Part shown: piece after piece, positions 1-7,659 of the stretch
Layout: the number at the start of each line of letters is the position of its first letter
Numbering within the stretch: the stretch's first letter is position 1
Origin: a virus
Strand: one strand, 5' to 3'
Virus record (IMG/VR): IMGVR_UViG_3300035688_000043
Coordinates: 1 to 32,170 of that record
Length of the DNA: 32,170 nt
The notes under the pieces: generated by a model
Seen by the model: the letters and a program-made list of their open reading frames with translations, nothing else
What the model was told of the DNA's origin: nothing
The model's database searches: none
Made by a program: the position numbers and the translations under genes

Positions 1-27
1 GGTCGGCTGAAGTGCAGGAGGTAACCG

Positions 28-84
28 ATGGTGAACTATTTTTTGGGTGTGTCGGGGTCGGAAAATTATTTCCTGTTAAAATAA
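28..84 (+). CDS. Possible 18-residue leader peptide
   Basis: A very short frame begins at ATG 28 behind a strong Shine-Dalgarno sequence (AGGAGGT, 16-22) and reads MVNYFLGVSGSENYFLLK before TAA. Its codons run through the 5' arm of the large hairpin at 51-95, so ribosomes on it would open that hairpin. It ends about 30 bases before the methyltransferase gene. It could be a leader peptide, or a strong Shine-Dalgarno followed by chance codons. No family is recognised. Confidence 0.25.
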   Translation: MVNYFLGVSGSENYFLLK

Positions 85-95
85 TTTGCCCCGAC
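51..95. repeat. Large interrupted hairpin upstream of the methyltransferase gene
   Basis: Two nested stems are visible: GTCGGGG (51-57) with CCCCGAC (89-95), and AAATTATTT (63-71) with AAATAATTT (79-87) around the loop CCTGTTA. Neither side has a T-run, so it does not look like an intrinsic terminator. It may be an operator, a cruciform, or an RNA element in the leader of the gene at 115. Confidence 0.6.
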
Positions 96-114
96 GATAA
101 AGAGAATAAAAATT

Positions 115-1404
115 ATGGTTAAAATAAATATCAAACCCGACATTCAAGAAATAAGGGTGTCGGATATAAAACCTTTTGCCGGAAACCCTCGCGACATTAC
201 AACGGAAGCGCTTTCAGGTTTGCGTTCAAGTTTAGAAAAATTTGGATACGTTGACCTATTAATAGTCAATAAACGCAACATGGAATTGGTTGCCGGCCAC
301 CAGCGGCTTAAGGTTTTGCAGGCTGAGGGCGTAGAAACCGTGCTTTGTATTATGGTAGATATTGATGATTTGATGCAACAGACTATGAATATTACACTTA
401 ACAATCAAGCGATTGCTGGATATTGGACCCAAGCGCTCATTCCCATATTAGAGAAATTGCGCCAAGAAATACCGGAAGATTATCTAAATCTAAGATTTAA
501 GGAATTACGTGAAGAATGCCAGGACCTTGAAACTGAACAATTAGGCAATACTTTACCCGATGATATCCCAGAAGTGCCAAAAGTTGCAATCACTAAACCC
601 GGCGATTTATGGATATTAGGAGAGCATCGTTTGCTTTGCGGAAGTAGTACAAATAGTGCAGACGTCTGCAAGCTTATGGATAGCAATAAGGCGCAACTGA
701 TGGCTACGGATCCACCTTATCTTGTTGATTATACTGGCGATAACAGGCCTAAGGCTGGAAAAGATTGGTCTAATTTATACCATGAAGTGGATATCCCTGA
801 TGCATATATATTCTATAAGGATTTTTTGTCTATCGCATTAAAACATATTAAAAATAACTCTGCAATTTATATGTGGCATGCTTCTAAACGTATTGATGTT
901 ATTCAAAAAGTTTTTAATGAATTGACGATTTTAATTCATCAAATGATTATTTGGGTTAAGCCCTGTGCGATATTGACTTACTCAATATATCCATGGAGAC
1001 ATGAGCCTTGTATATTTGGGTGGTTACAAGGTAATAAGCCTAAAATTAAAGGTACGGCAAATAAAACTGGAACTGTTTGGGTAACTGGGTTATTGCGTAC
1101 CGGTGATCCGGAAAGTCCAGAATATTATAGTGACATCTGGGAAGTGGACTGGGAGGGTAAAAAAAGAAGTCCGGGGAAAGATCATCCTACTATAAAACCT
1201 ACAGAGATCTTTGCGATCCCCATGCGCGTGCATACAACTCCTGGGGATATCTGCTATGAGCCATTCAGCGGTTCAGGTAGCCAGATTATTGCAGCTGAAC
1301 GATTAAGCAGGCGTTGTTTTGCTATGGAATTAGAGCCGGTGTTTTGTGATGTAGCGATGTTTCGATGGGAACAATTTACCGGTAAGAAAGCCGAAAGGGG
1401 GTGA
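115..1404 (+). CDS. ParB-like nuclease domain / DNA adenine methyltransferase fusion
   Basis: This 429-residue protein joins a ParB/Srx-like N-terminal domain (about residues 10-100, GHQR motif at 61-64) to an amino-methyltransferase. The catalytic DPPY motif is at residues 199-202, and the SAM-binding FSGSGS motif lies C-terminal at 384-389. DPPY before FxGxG is the beta-class order seen in many phage and restriction-associated DNA methyltransferases acting on adenine or cytosine amino groups. The HPTIKP segment just before the SAM motif is also typical. Such ParB-methyltransferases are common beside phage terminase genes, where they are thought to modify phage DNA against host restriction. 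The target sequence cannot be read from the gene. No partner endonuclease is visible. The start has only a weak ribosome binding site, and the stop overlaps the strong site of the next gene. Confidence 0.88.
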   Translation: MVKINIKPDIQEIRVSDIKPFAGNPRDITTEALSGLRSSLEKFGYVDLLIVNKRNMELVAGHQRLKVLQAEGVETVLCIMVDIDDLMQQTMNITLNNQAIAGYWTQALIPILEKLRQEIPEDYLNLRFKELREECQDLETEQLGNTLPDDIPEVPKVAITKPGDLWILGEHRLLCGSSTNSADVCKLMDSNKAQLMATDPPYLVDYTGDNRPKAGKDWSNLYHEVDIPDAYIFYKDFLSIALKHIKNNSAIYMWHASKRIDVIQKVFNELTILIHQMIIWVKPCAILTYSIYPWRHEPCIFGWLQGNKPKIKGTANKTGTVWVTGLLRTGDPESPEYYSDIWEVDWEGKKRSPGKDHPTIKPTEIFAIPMRVHTTPGDICYEPFSGSGSQIIAAERLSRRCFAMELEPVFCDVAMFRWEQFTGKKAERG

Positions 1405-1408
1405 GAAA

Positions 1409-1621
1409 ATGAAAAAGATAGGCGATCACATTACCTATGTTGATCCTCGGGGCGTGGCGCACGAAGCATTGACGACTGCCGTTTGGAGTGAGACTTGTGT
1501 TAATTTGGTCTATGTCAGTCTTGATGCTAATGAGAAAGATGATTATGGTCAGCAGATAAAACGAGAAACATCTGTTGTTCATAAAAGCTTGCAGTCAGCT
1601 CCCGGTCAATATTGGGAGTAA
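1409..1621 (+). CDS. Small conserved phage protein, function unknown
   Basis: A 70-residue soluble protein starting at ATG 1409 behind a very strong Shine-Dalgarno (AAAGGGGGTG, 1394-1403) embedded in the stop region of the methyltransferase gene, so the two are probably co-translated. It begins MKKIGDHITYVDPRGVAHEA, a pattern I recall from short uncharacterised proteins near phage terminase genes. It has no membrane segment, signal peptide or cysteine motif. It is the last gene before the non-coding region upstream of the small terminase. Function is not known. Confidence 0.65.
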   Translation: MKKIGDHITYVDPRGVAHEALTTAVWSETCVNLVYVSLDANEKDDYGQQIKRETSVVHKSLQSAPGQYWE

Positions 1622-1820
1622 GTTCTGCAACCTGTCAGCAAACCGAATAGGGATGTATAATTGACAGGTAGAAGCATAATGTCTTTATAAATTAAACGGG
1701 CGGCCGGGCCCAATAATTAAACCGAGCCACCTACATGATTGTGGCATGTAGATTTTTCCAGCCGCTTTACGCTATACGAGCATTTTAAGCGGTCGTTTTT
1801 TATTTGTCAATGCCTATCAT
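1622..1820 (+). other. Non-coding gap upstream of terS; candidate cos/leader region
   Basis: This 199-base gap has no plausible gene. It holds an inverted repeat CCTGTCA (1631-1637) / TGACAGG (1662-1668), a GC-rich near-palindrome GGGCGGCCGGGCCC (about 1698-1711) in AT-rich surroundings, and two hairpins at 1731-1792. Lambda-type terminases of the gpA family cut at cos, which in lambda lies just upstream of the small terminase gene. Position and composition therefore make this the best cos candidate in the window. That is inference; no cleavage site can be proven here. Confidence 0.4.
1731..1801 (+). terminator. Double hairpin with T-run just before terS
   Basis: Hairpin 1 is CTACATG (1731-1737) / CATGTAG (1745-1751), followed by ATTTTTCC. 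Hairpin 2 is CCGCTT (1762-1767) / AAGCGG (1787-1792), followed by TCG and six T (1796-1801). The T-run ends 20 bases before the terS start. GCCAC (1726-1730) can instead pair with GTGGC (1741-1745), which excludes hairpin 1, so two folds compete. It could be a partial terminator or an RNA-processing leader. The same layout recurs at 7660-7730. Confidence 0.5.
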
Positions 1821-2492
1821 GTGGATATGGAAGAACGACCTAAATCCCAATTTAATCTTATTGAGATGGCCAAAAAGCGCAGACATCTGCATCTGGTTGA
1901 AAAACTTGCCAAAGGCAAATCTTTCACCCCTACCTTATCAAAATCAGAAATAAGAGAACTATCTAGTTATGAATTACCACCCGGTTCCCCGGCGGTTGTT
2001 GATACCCAGGAAAAAATAGCAAAAGCCTTTGGTATTGCAACCCGGACAGTTGAACGTTGGACAAGAGAAGGTATGCCGGTAACTCCTCAAGGGACCTATG
2101 ATCTTCTTGAAATCCGCGCCTGGCGAATCCTAAGGCACCAAAAAGGTAAAAAGGATAAAAAGAATACTATTGATTGGGATGAGCGTTATCGCGAATATAA
2201 AGCTAAAATGGCAGAGATAACCCTTAAAAAGACAATAGGGGAGCTTATTCCTAAGGATATAATAGAAAAGGAGCTTATTCAGATTAGTATAGGTGTTAAA
2301 CGTGCCCTTCTTGCGCTTCCCCGGCAAGTAGCGCCCCAGCTTGTGGGGCTTGAGGCCCGGCAGATAGATGCTTTGCTTACTAATCGTATTAAAGAAGCAA
2401 TACAGGCTATTGCTGATGGTAAATTTTTAGTTAAAAAAGTGAAAAATGATAAATCAGCCAGCTACATTAATAATCTGGACGCCTCGAGTTAG
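1821..2492 (+). CDS. Terminase small subunit
   Basis: This 223-residue protein has a helix-turn-helix at about residues 62-86 (EKIAKAFGIATRTVERWTRE), followed by a lysine-rich linker and a helical C-terminal half. It lies directly before a gpA-type large terminase and overlaps it by 47 bases, the usual arrangement for the DNA-recognition subunit of the packaging motor, which binds cos or pac and recruits the large subunit. The start is GTG 1821 or ATG 1827; neither has a clear ribosome binding site, and translation begins about 20 bases after a hairpin with a T-run. The family (Nu1/DUF1441-like) is assigned by position and motif, not by a search. Confidence 0.8.
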   Translation: MDMEERPKSQFNLIEMAKKRRHLHLVEKLAKGKSFTPTLSKSEIRELSSYELPPGSPAVVDTQEKIAKAFGIATRTVERWTREGMPVTPQGTYDLLEIRAWRILRHQKGKKDKKNTIDWDERYREYKAKMAEITLKKTIGELIPKDIIEKELIQISIGVKRALLALPRQVAPQLVGLEARQIDALLTNRIKEAIQAIADGKFLVKKVKNDKSASYINNLDASS

Positions 2493-4347
2493 TAATTCTT
2501 GGCAACTTCCCAATGAGTTAACAGTATCTCAATGGGCAGATAAATATCGCAAACTCGACCCAAAGATTGCACCTGAACCCGGGCAATGGCATACAGACCG
2601 TACTCCCTACCTACGAGGTATCATGGATGCTTTTAATAATCCCCTAGTAGAGAAAATCACCATTATGTCATCAACACAAATAGGTAAAACCGAAGGAATG
2701 TATAATATGCTTGCCTATGCGATAGACCAGGATCCGGCGCCGGCTTTAATGGTTAAGCCTCGTGAACAAGACGCAAAAATAGCTTCTAAAGATAGAATCC
2801 GGCCGATGATTGAGATTTCCAGCCAATTACAGAGACATCTTACTTCTGATTCCGATGATATGACAAGAATGGAATTCAAACTTGACCGGATGATAATCTA
2901 TTTCGCCGGCGCCAATAGCCCTGCAGCTCTTTCTTCAAAAGCAATAAGATATCTTTTTTTAGATGAAACCGATAAATATCCAAAATTCTCGGGGGAAGAG
3001 GCGGATCCTATAAAATTATCTACAGAACGTACTCATAATTACTGGAACCGTAAAATCGTGGCTTGCTCAACTCCCACTACCAAAAATGGCTATATTCATC
3101 GTGAATATGAACGCTCAGATAAACGTGGCTATTATGTTCCCTGTCCCCATTGTGGGGGTTACCAGGTATTGGATTTCGAACATGGTGTGAAGGTCCCTGA
3201 AAACGAACGCGACCCCGAACGGATCCGCCAAGAAAAGATTGCCTGGTATGAATGCGCCTATTGTAAAGGGAAAATAACCGACTTAATGAAACAAAACATG
3301 CTTCTACAAGGTATCTGGCTTCCTGAAGCTATTAAAGTTGATGCGAAAGGCCAGCTTCCTAAAAAATTAGATTTCCCACAGACCTCTCATGTCGGATTTC
3401 ACCTTAATGCCTTATATTCGCCCTGGCTGACATTTTCTGATGTTATAGCAGAATTTTTTGATTCGCATGACCGGCCGGAACTTCTGATGAATTTTGTTAA
3501 TAGCTGGCTGGCACAAATTTGGCAGGAAAGCATAGAACAAACAAAGCCCGAAAGGCTTAAACGGCTCTGTTCAAATTATGAGAGAGGCGTTGTTCCGGAT
3601 GGTGCAATCGTGCTTGTTGGAGGATGCGACACGCAGAAGGACTATTTTGTGATTACAGTACGGGCATTTGGCGTATATCCTGAATCATGGCTTATTTTAG
3701 AAGAGATAACAGATAAATGGGAAACGGTTATCGAAGTTCTATTTAATACATACTATCCTTCATTGATCCCGGGAATAGAACCTTTTGGGGTACGCTTAAG
3801 TTGTATTGATAGTGGATACCGGACCAGCGAGGTATATGATATCTGTCGGGAATATCGCCATCTTGCGCGGGCGATAAAAGGAAAAGACCAATTGACTGGT
3901 GTACCTTACAAGGTTAGCAATATTGATAAATACCCGGATAGTGGTAAACACATTCCGGGAGGATTACTTCTGTATTTATTGGATACAACTTATTTTAAAG
4001 ATAAAATCAGCCGCATGATACATGCCGAAGAGCCAATCTGTAAATGGCACTTACATAAAAATCCCTCTCCAGAATATTTAAATCAGTTTTGCGGTGAACA
4101 TAAAGTCTTAAAGCGGGACCGCAAAAAGGGCACTGCATACGAAATTTGGCAACCCAAGACAGCCCATACTAAAACGCATTTCTGGGATGCCGAAGTTTAT
4201 GCCATGGCCGCAGCCGAGATGCTACGTGTATATACCTTAAAGGAAGAAGATAAGCCAAGGCCGGTTTCATTTCAACCCCAGGAAGAAAAAGAACCAAAAA
4301 CTGGAAAATGGCTACAGAAGCGGGATAATTGGATAAGGCATGGGTGA
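2446..4347 (+). CDS. Terminase large subunit (lambda gpA family)
   Basis: This 633-residue packaging ATPase/nuclease has the hallmark opening of the gpA family (LTVSQWADKYRKL, then EPGQWHTDRTPY). Walker A is SSTQIGKT at about residues 75-82 and Walker B is LFLDE at 170-174. A four-cysteine zinc motif is at C233/C236 and C270/C273. The nuclease domain shows acidic residues expected at a two-metal site: D395 (GGCDTQKD), D455 (CIDSGY) and D581 (HFWDAEVYA). It powers DNA translocation into the prohead through the portal and cuts concatemers. Full length for the family. The ATG at 2446 lies inside the small subunit gene, which implies translational coupling. The C-terminus (GKWLQKRDNWIRHG) resembles the start of the next protein. 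Confidence 0.93.
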   Translation: MINQPATLIIWTPRVSNSWQLPNELTVSQWADKYRKLDPKIAPEPGQWHTDRTPYLRGIMDAFNNPLVEKITIMSSTQIGKTEGMYNMLAYAIDQDPAPALMVKPREQDAKIASKDRIRPMIEISSQLQRHLTSDSDDMTRMEFKLDRMIIYFAGANSPAALSSKAIRYLFLDETDKYPKFSGEEADPIKLSTERTHNYWNRKIVACSTPTTKNGYIHREYERSDKRGYYVPCPHCGGYQVLDFEHGVKVPENERDPERIRQEKIAWYECAYCKGKITDLMKQNMLLQGIWLPEAIKVDAKGQLPKKLDFPQTSHVGFHLNALYSPWLTFSDVIAEFFDSHDRPELLMNFVNSWLAQIWQESIEQTKPERLKRLCSNYERGVVPDGAIVLVGGCDTQKDYFVITVRAFGVYPESWLILEEITDKWETVIEVLFNTYYPSLIPGIEPFGVRLSCIDSGYRTSEVYDICREYRHLARAIKGKDQLTGVPYKVSNIDKYPDSGKHIPGGLLLYLLDTTYFKDKISRMIHAEEPICKWHLHKNPSPEYLNQFCGEHKVLKRDRKKGTAYEIWQPKTAHTKTHFWDAEVYAMAAAEMLRVYTLKEEDKPRPVSFQPQEEKEPKTGKWLQKRDNWIRHG

Positions 4348-4588
4348 GTGGATAAAAAAAAGAGAGGGATGGCTAGGACAGAATGTTAAAAGAGAACAAG
4401 TTACCCCTATTTTAGATCACCCGGAAGAAAATAAAGAAGTAAAACCAGTAAAAACCACAGTGATATTTATTAAACCCAAATGCCCTAAATGCGGGAATAA
4501 AAAATTACGATGTACTGGAATAGCCGGTAATGTCAGATATTTTAAATGTAAGTGTGGGCATAAATTTAAGGCAATAGAGCAAAATTAG
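4340..4588 (+). CDS. Small zinc-ribbon protein
   Basis: An 82-residue protein whose ATG overlaps the last 8 bases of the large terminase gene. The C-terminal half is a zinc ribbon with C48/C51 (CPKCGNKK), C58 and C70/C72 (KCKCGHKFK). The N-terminus, GEWIKKREGWLGQN, echoes the last residues of the terminase (GKWLQKRDNWIRHG). The zinc ribbon suggests nucleic-acid or protein binding; it might assist packaging or act as a late regulator, but nothing shows which. It is the last gene before the first direct repeat, and its final seven bases lie inside that repeat. Confidence 0.7.
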   Translation: MGEWIKKREGWLGQNVKREQVTPILDHPEENKEVKPVKTTVIFIKPKCPKCGNKKLRCTGIAGNVRYFKCKCGHKFKAIEQN

Positions 4589-4665
4589 CCCAAAAACTTT
4601 ATTCTACCCTGCTGAATAGGACTATTGACAAAATTACGGCTTGAATTTAATCTATATATAATGAT
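4582..4665 (+). repeat. Direct repeat copy 1 (~84 bp), left border of cassette
   Basis: This copy aligns with 7523-7606. The core of 33 bases from 4589 is identical in both copies (starting CCCAAAAACTTTATTC and ending CTGAATAGGA), as is a 19-base block ending TTAATCTATATAT. The middle differs at several bases. The two copies are 2941 bases apart and enclose the genes at 4661-7515. Confidence 0.85.
4625..4653 (+). promoter_or_regulatory. Candidate promoter in repeat copy 1
   Basis: TTGACA (4625-4630), a 17-base spacer and TAATCT (4648-4653) resemble a sigma-70 promoter; the -35 is perfect and the -10 is weak. Both hexamers and the spacing are kept in the second repeat copy. Transcription would begin near 4660, almost at the ATG of the next gene, which would make that message leaderless. 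Confidence 0.5.
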
Positions 4666-5410
4666 AAAAATTATTATAAACAGGGCACTCCATAGTGCCT
4701 ATTGCGCGGTTAAACGAAGGACTCGTCGAATAGCGATTACTTCGGCTGTGTTGTGCCTTGTACTATTCTTCGCCACGAATGGATGGGCGGCTTTCCCCAC
4801 AACAGGAATATTAGATAGTTTTGATAGAGCAAATGCTGGGTCTCTTGGTGCTGATTGGAACGAGGTAGTAGCAAGTTATTCGATAGTCTCTAATCAAGCG
4901 AGGGGTAATGCTGTAAGTAATTGGCAAATAGCAAATTATGTAGCCATTACTTATGATGCTGACTTTGAAGTCTATCTTACACTTAACACCCTATCTAATA
5001 CTAGCGGTAGTGGAGAAATATATGGTATTGATGCGAATGGGAATGGCTATGGTGTTTTATGGAATAATTATACCAACACTATGCAAATTAGTATACACAA
5101 TGGAAGTGATTGGGGAGAAGCTCTTGGGAGTGTAATATCTCAAACGATAAATAGTGGCAATAAAATAGGATTTTCTAAGGTCGGTTCTACCCTAACTGCT
5201 TATATTAACACGGGTGGTGGCTGGAGTGTAGTAGATACGGTAATAGATAACACTTATAATGTTTCTCCTATTTATCTTAGTATGGCTTGTTACCGTAGTT
5301 CTACTGAGGCTGATTACTATAACGACTTCGGCGGGGGGACGGCGGTGAGTGGTGACGTTTATTCCGGCCGCGGATTCGGCAGAGGAATCGGGAGAGGAAT
5401 AGGAAGATGA
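4661..5410 (+). CDS. Secreted LamG/concanavalin-like protein with Gly-Arg tail
   Basis: The likely start is ATG 4661 (249 residues); the frame is open back to a TTG at 4625, but that lies in the promoter-like repeat. The N-terminus has a basic stretch (KRRTRR) and a hydrophobic segment (IAITSAVLCLVLFFATNGWA) with a Sec-type cleavage site before AF. The rest looks like a concanavalin/LamG beta-sandwich (DSFDRANAGSLGADWN, later STLTAYINTGGGW), often used for sugar or surface binding. It ends in a repeated GRG(F/I)GRGIGR tail. No Shine-Dalgarno precedes it, which fits leaderless translation from the repeat promoter. The gene sits in the repeat-bounded cassette between terminase and portal, where a secreted protein is unexpected. 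Its role as a fibre, decoration or lysogen surface protein is open. Confidence 0.65.
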   Translation: MIKIIINRALHSAYCAVKRRTRRIAITSAVLCLVLFFATNGWAAFPTTGILDSFDRANAGSLGADWNEVVASYSIVSNQARGNAVSNWQIANYVAITYDADFEVYLTLNTLSNTSGSGEIYGIDANGNGYGVLWNNYTNTMQISIHNGSDWGEALGSVISQTINSGNKIGFSKVGSTLTAYINTGGGWSVVDTVIDNTYNVSPIYLSMACYRSSTEADYYNDFGGGTAVSGDVYSGRGFGRGIGRGIGR

Positions 5411-5657
5411 GAGTTTATCCAAGAGAAGATGGGACATTTATCTGAAACCTGGAGATTATGCTTTTGATAAGGATATAGGTTATTGGGTTGTAAGACCTCC
5501 AAAATCACAATGCCACACTGGGGGCATTCCAGACCATAGTGTTATTGAACATGACGATGGAACTATCACCGTATCCCCATCTATTTTATTAACTGGATTA
5601 ACTCCAGAAGAAAATTATCACGGATATCTTGAGCGCGGGATTTGGAGGGAATGTTAA
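5407..5657 (+). pseudogene. Frameshifted small phage protein (SPSI/WREC type)
   Basis: An ATG at 5407 overlaps the TGA of the upstream gene (ATGA) and reads MRVYPREDGTFI before a stop at 5443. The -1 frame, open from after the TAG at 5400, continues as WDIYLKPGDYAFDKD, then DGTITVSPSIL and YHGYLERGIWREC, ending at 5657. Joined by one frameshift near 5428-5436 the product would be about 83 residues. The SPSI and W-R-E-C features resemble small phage-encoded proteins (DUF6527-like); this is from memory. No canonical slippery heptamer is seen before the stop, so a mutation or sequencing error is more likely than programmed frameshifting. The next gene's Shine-Dalgarno lies in its end. Confidence 0.55.
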
Positions 5658-5658
5658 A

Positions 5659-7515
5659 ATGAAAAAAATTATAATTTTTACTCTTGGATTTATTTTATTA
5701 TTTTCAGGAATAGCACAGGCCCTTGAGTTAGTTAGACAAAAAAACGTTGCTACCTACATTGTGGTACCCCTCATAGATGCAGACGGTGATATCGTTACAG
5801 GAGCCGCAGGATTAGACAGTGAAAGAAATTATTGGGCAGACGGAAGCGCGCCCCAGACCACTTTTGCTGATTGCACTAATGAAGCCACTGAAATAGGCAC
5901 GACAGGCATTTATTATTTATCTTTAACGGCTGCGGAATTAAATTATCAATACGTAGCCATTCAAATCAAAACTTCTACCACTGGCGCAAAGACACAGCAT
6001 ATCCTTATCCGCACCACTATAGGTGCACCTGCCAATTTCGCCACAACCGACGACGGGGGGACGATAAACGTCACGGGGGGAGCAGTGGATACGGTTACGA
6101 CCACGACAACAGCGACGACAGCAACTAATCTAACCAACGCCCCGACGAATGGCGATTTGACCGCAACAATGAAAACTTCCGTAACTACGGCCGCCACGTC
6201 GTCAACTCCTGCATTATCGGCTGCCGGAATTGACGCTATCTGGGATGAAGCCGCAAGCGGACATACCACAACAGGGACATTCGGAAAATATCTTGATAAG
6301 CAATTGACTACTTTTAACGATATAACGGCTGCCTCTGTTTGGTCTGTTGCTACGCGGTTGCTTACGGCAGGGACTAACATTGCATTGGCGAAGGGAACTG
6401 GAGTCACCGGCTTCAACGATATCACAGCTGCGAATGTTTGGGATACCAATATCTCTGCTTATTCCGGCGCGGGATACGCTGGAACTTATTTAAAAGGTAT
6501 TTACGATAAATTACCTGCCGGCACGATAGGCACTTCTACCTATGCAGGCGGCGCAGTTGCATCGGTTAGCGGAAGCGTCGGTAGCATATCAGGAATTACA
6601 TTTCCGACTAACTTTGGAGTATTGTCAATTTCAGCCACAACCGGCCTTGTGGACATAACACAGACCGCCGCAGATAAAGTATGGGCTACTTCCGCAAGAG
6701 CTTTAACGGATAAATCCGGATTCAGTTTATCGCAGACATTCCCAGCTAATTTCTCTGCTTTATCTATTTCCTCTGGTGGCTTGGTAGACATATTGCAAAC
6801 CGCAGCGGATAAAGCATGGAGTACTACCGCAAGAACACTTACCGCAGGTACCAATATAGCTTTAGCAAAAGGCACCGGCGTAACCGGCTTTAATGACATA
6901 GCGGCTACCGACGTTTGGGCCGCAGCCACAAGGACACTTACCTCTGGCGGATATTCAGGACTTACAGCAACCGATATCGATAACGTCTGGGACGAATTGA
7001 TAACAGGGCACATAACCGGAAGCAGTTTCGCTAAATTATTCACGGATAATCTTAATGCTACTATTAGCAGCAGATCAAGCCATAGCGCCGCAGACGTGGC
7101 TACCCTAATACTTGCGACGCCGGCATATAAATTGGTTACTGATTCAAGCGGGCGAGTTACAGTCGGCAGCAATGCAGATAAAACAGGATATAGTATATCT
7201 GGCACTAAGACGACTTTAGATACTCTCAATGATATCACCGCAGCCGCTGTATGGACCGTAGTTAGTAGATCTTTAACTGATAAAGTAGATTTTGGATTAT
7301 CGAGCGTGGCCATTACAGCTATTTGGGATAAAAATATTTCAGGATATACGACCGATGGCCTTGCCGGATATTACCTTAAGAATGCAGGAGGCGGTTCATC
7401 GCCGGCAGAGATAGCTGATGCGGTATGGGATGAATTATTAGCAGGGCATATTACATCAGGAAGTACAGGTAAGAAACTTAATGATAGCCCGACACTTTAT
7501 GATGTAGGGCCATAA
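5659..7515 (+). CDS. Signal-peptide-bearing repetitive fibre-like protein
   Basis: ATG 5659 is the likely start (618 residues), 9 bases after GGAGGG (5644-5649); the frame extends upstream to a TTG at 5629 that would hide a clear signal peptide. MKKIIIFTLGFILLFSGIAQA is an ideal Sec signal. An N-terminal beta-domain follows (VATYIVVPLIDADGD to about residue 115), then a Thr/Ala-rich linker and an Ala/Thr/Ser/Gly-rich array with recurring FNDITAA-VW, AADK-W-TARTLT and VWDE--GH-T-G--GK-L units. The last unit type occurs three times (IWDEAASGH, VWDELITGH, VWDELLAGH) and is one I associate with phage fibre proteins. It is probably a trimeric fibre or surface protein. The cassette location and signal peptide are unusual for a virion protein. 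Codon use matches the neighbours. Confidence 0.65.
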   Translation: MKKIIIFTLGFILLFSGIAQALELVRQKNVATYIVVPLIDADGDIVTGAAGLDSERNYWADGSAPQTTFADCTNEATEIGTTGIYYLSLTAAELNYQYVAIQIKTSTTGAKTQHILIRTTIGAPANFATTDDGGTINVTGGAVDTVTTTTTATTATNLTNAPTNGDLTATMKTSVTTAATSSTPALSAAGIDAIWDEAASGHTTTGTFGKYLDKQLTTFNDITAASVWSVATRLLTAGTNIALAKGTGVTGFNDITAANVWDTNISAYSGAGYAGTYLKGIYDKLPAGTIGTSTYAGGAVASVSGSVGSISGITFPTNFGVLSISATTGLVDITQTAADKVWATSARALTDKSGFSLSQTFPANFSALSISSGGLVDILQTAADKAWSTTARTLTAGTNIALAKGTGVTGFNDIAATDVWAAATRTLTSGGYSGLTATDIDNVWDELITGHITGSSFAKLFTDNLNATISSRSSHSAADVATLILATPAYKLVTDSSGRVTVGSNADKTGYSISGTKTTLDTLNDITAAAVWTVVSRSLTDKVDFGLSSVAITAIWDKNISGYTTDGLAGYYLKNAGGGSSPAEIADAVWDELLAGHITSGSTGKKLNDSPTLYDVGP

Positions 7516-7522
7516 ACGGTCT

Positions 7523-7606
7523 AAATTAACCCAAAAACTTTATTCTACCCTGCTGAATAGGAGTATTGACAAGATATTGATTTGAATTTAATCTATATAT
7601 GATGAC
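7523..7606 (+). repeat. Direct repeat copy 2 (~84 bp), right border of cassette
   Basis: This is the second copy of the repeat at 4582-4665, starting just after the fibre-like gene. The 33-base core (7530-7562) is identical to copy 1, followed by the shared TATTGACAA and the 19-base AT-rich block. Recombination between the copies would remove 2941 bases and leave the zinc-ribbon gene next to the leader of the adaptor gene at 7744. Confidence 0.85.
7566..7594 (+). promoter_or_regulatory. Candidate promoter in repeat copy 2
   Basis: TTGACA (7566-7571), 17 bases, then TAATCT (7589-7594), identical in both hexamers and spacing to copy 1. It would drive the adaptor, portal and capsid genes. An ATG at 7602, at the same position as the start in copy 1, opens only a 10-codon frame (MTNIFKMQKT, stop 7632), perhaps a relic of the ancestral gene. 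Confidence 0.5.
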
Positions 7607-7659
7607 TAACATATTCAAAATGCAGAAAACCTAGAAGATAAAATAATTTAGATTAAGTC

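Noticed and set aside
5425-5445. Programmed frameshift in the small broken gene
   Set aside because: No X XXY YYZ heptamer is found in the right frame before the stop, unlike the perfect site at 15808.
5961-7313. Long minus-strand open frames (162 and 257 codons) inside the repetitive fibre-like gene
   Set aside because: They mirror the Thr/Ala/Ser-rich repeat composition of the + strand gene, have no ribosome binding site and give Val/Ala-rich low-complexity products. They are shadows.
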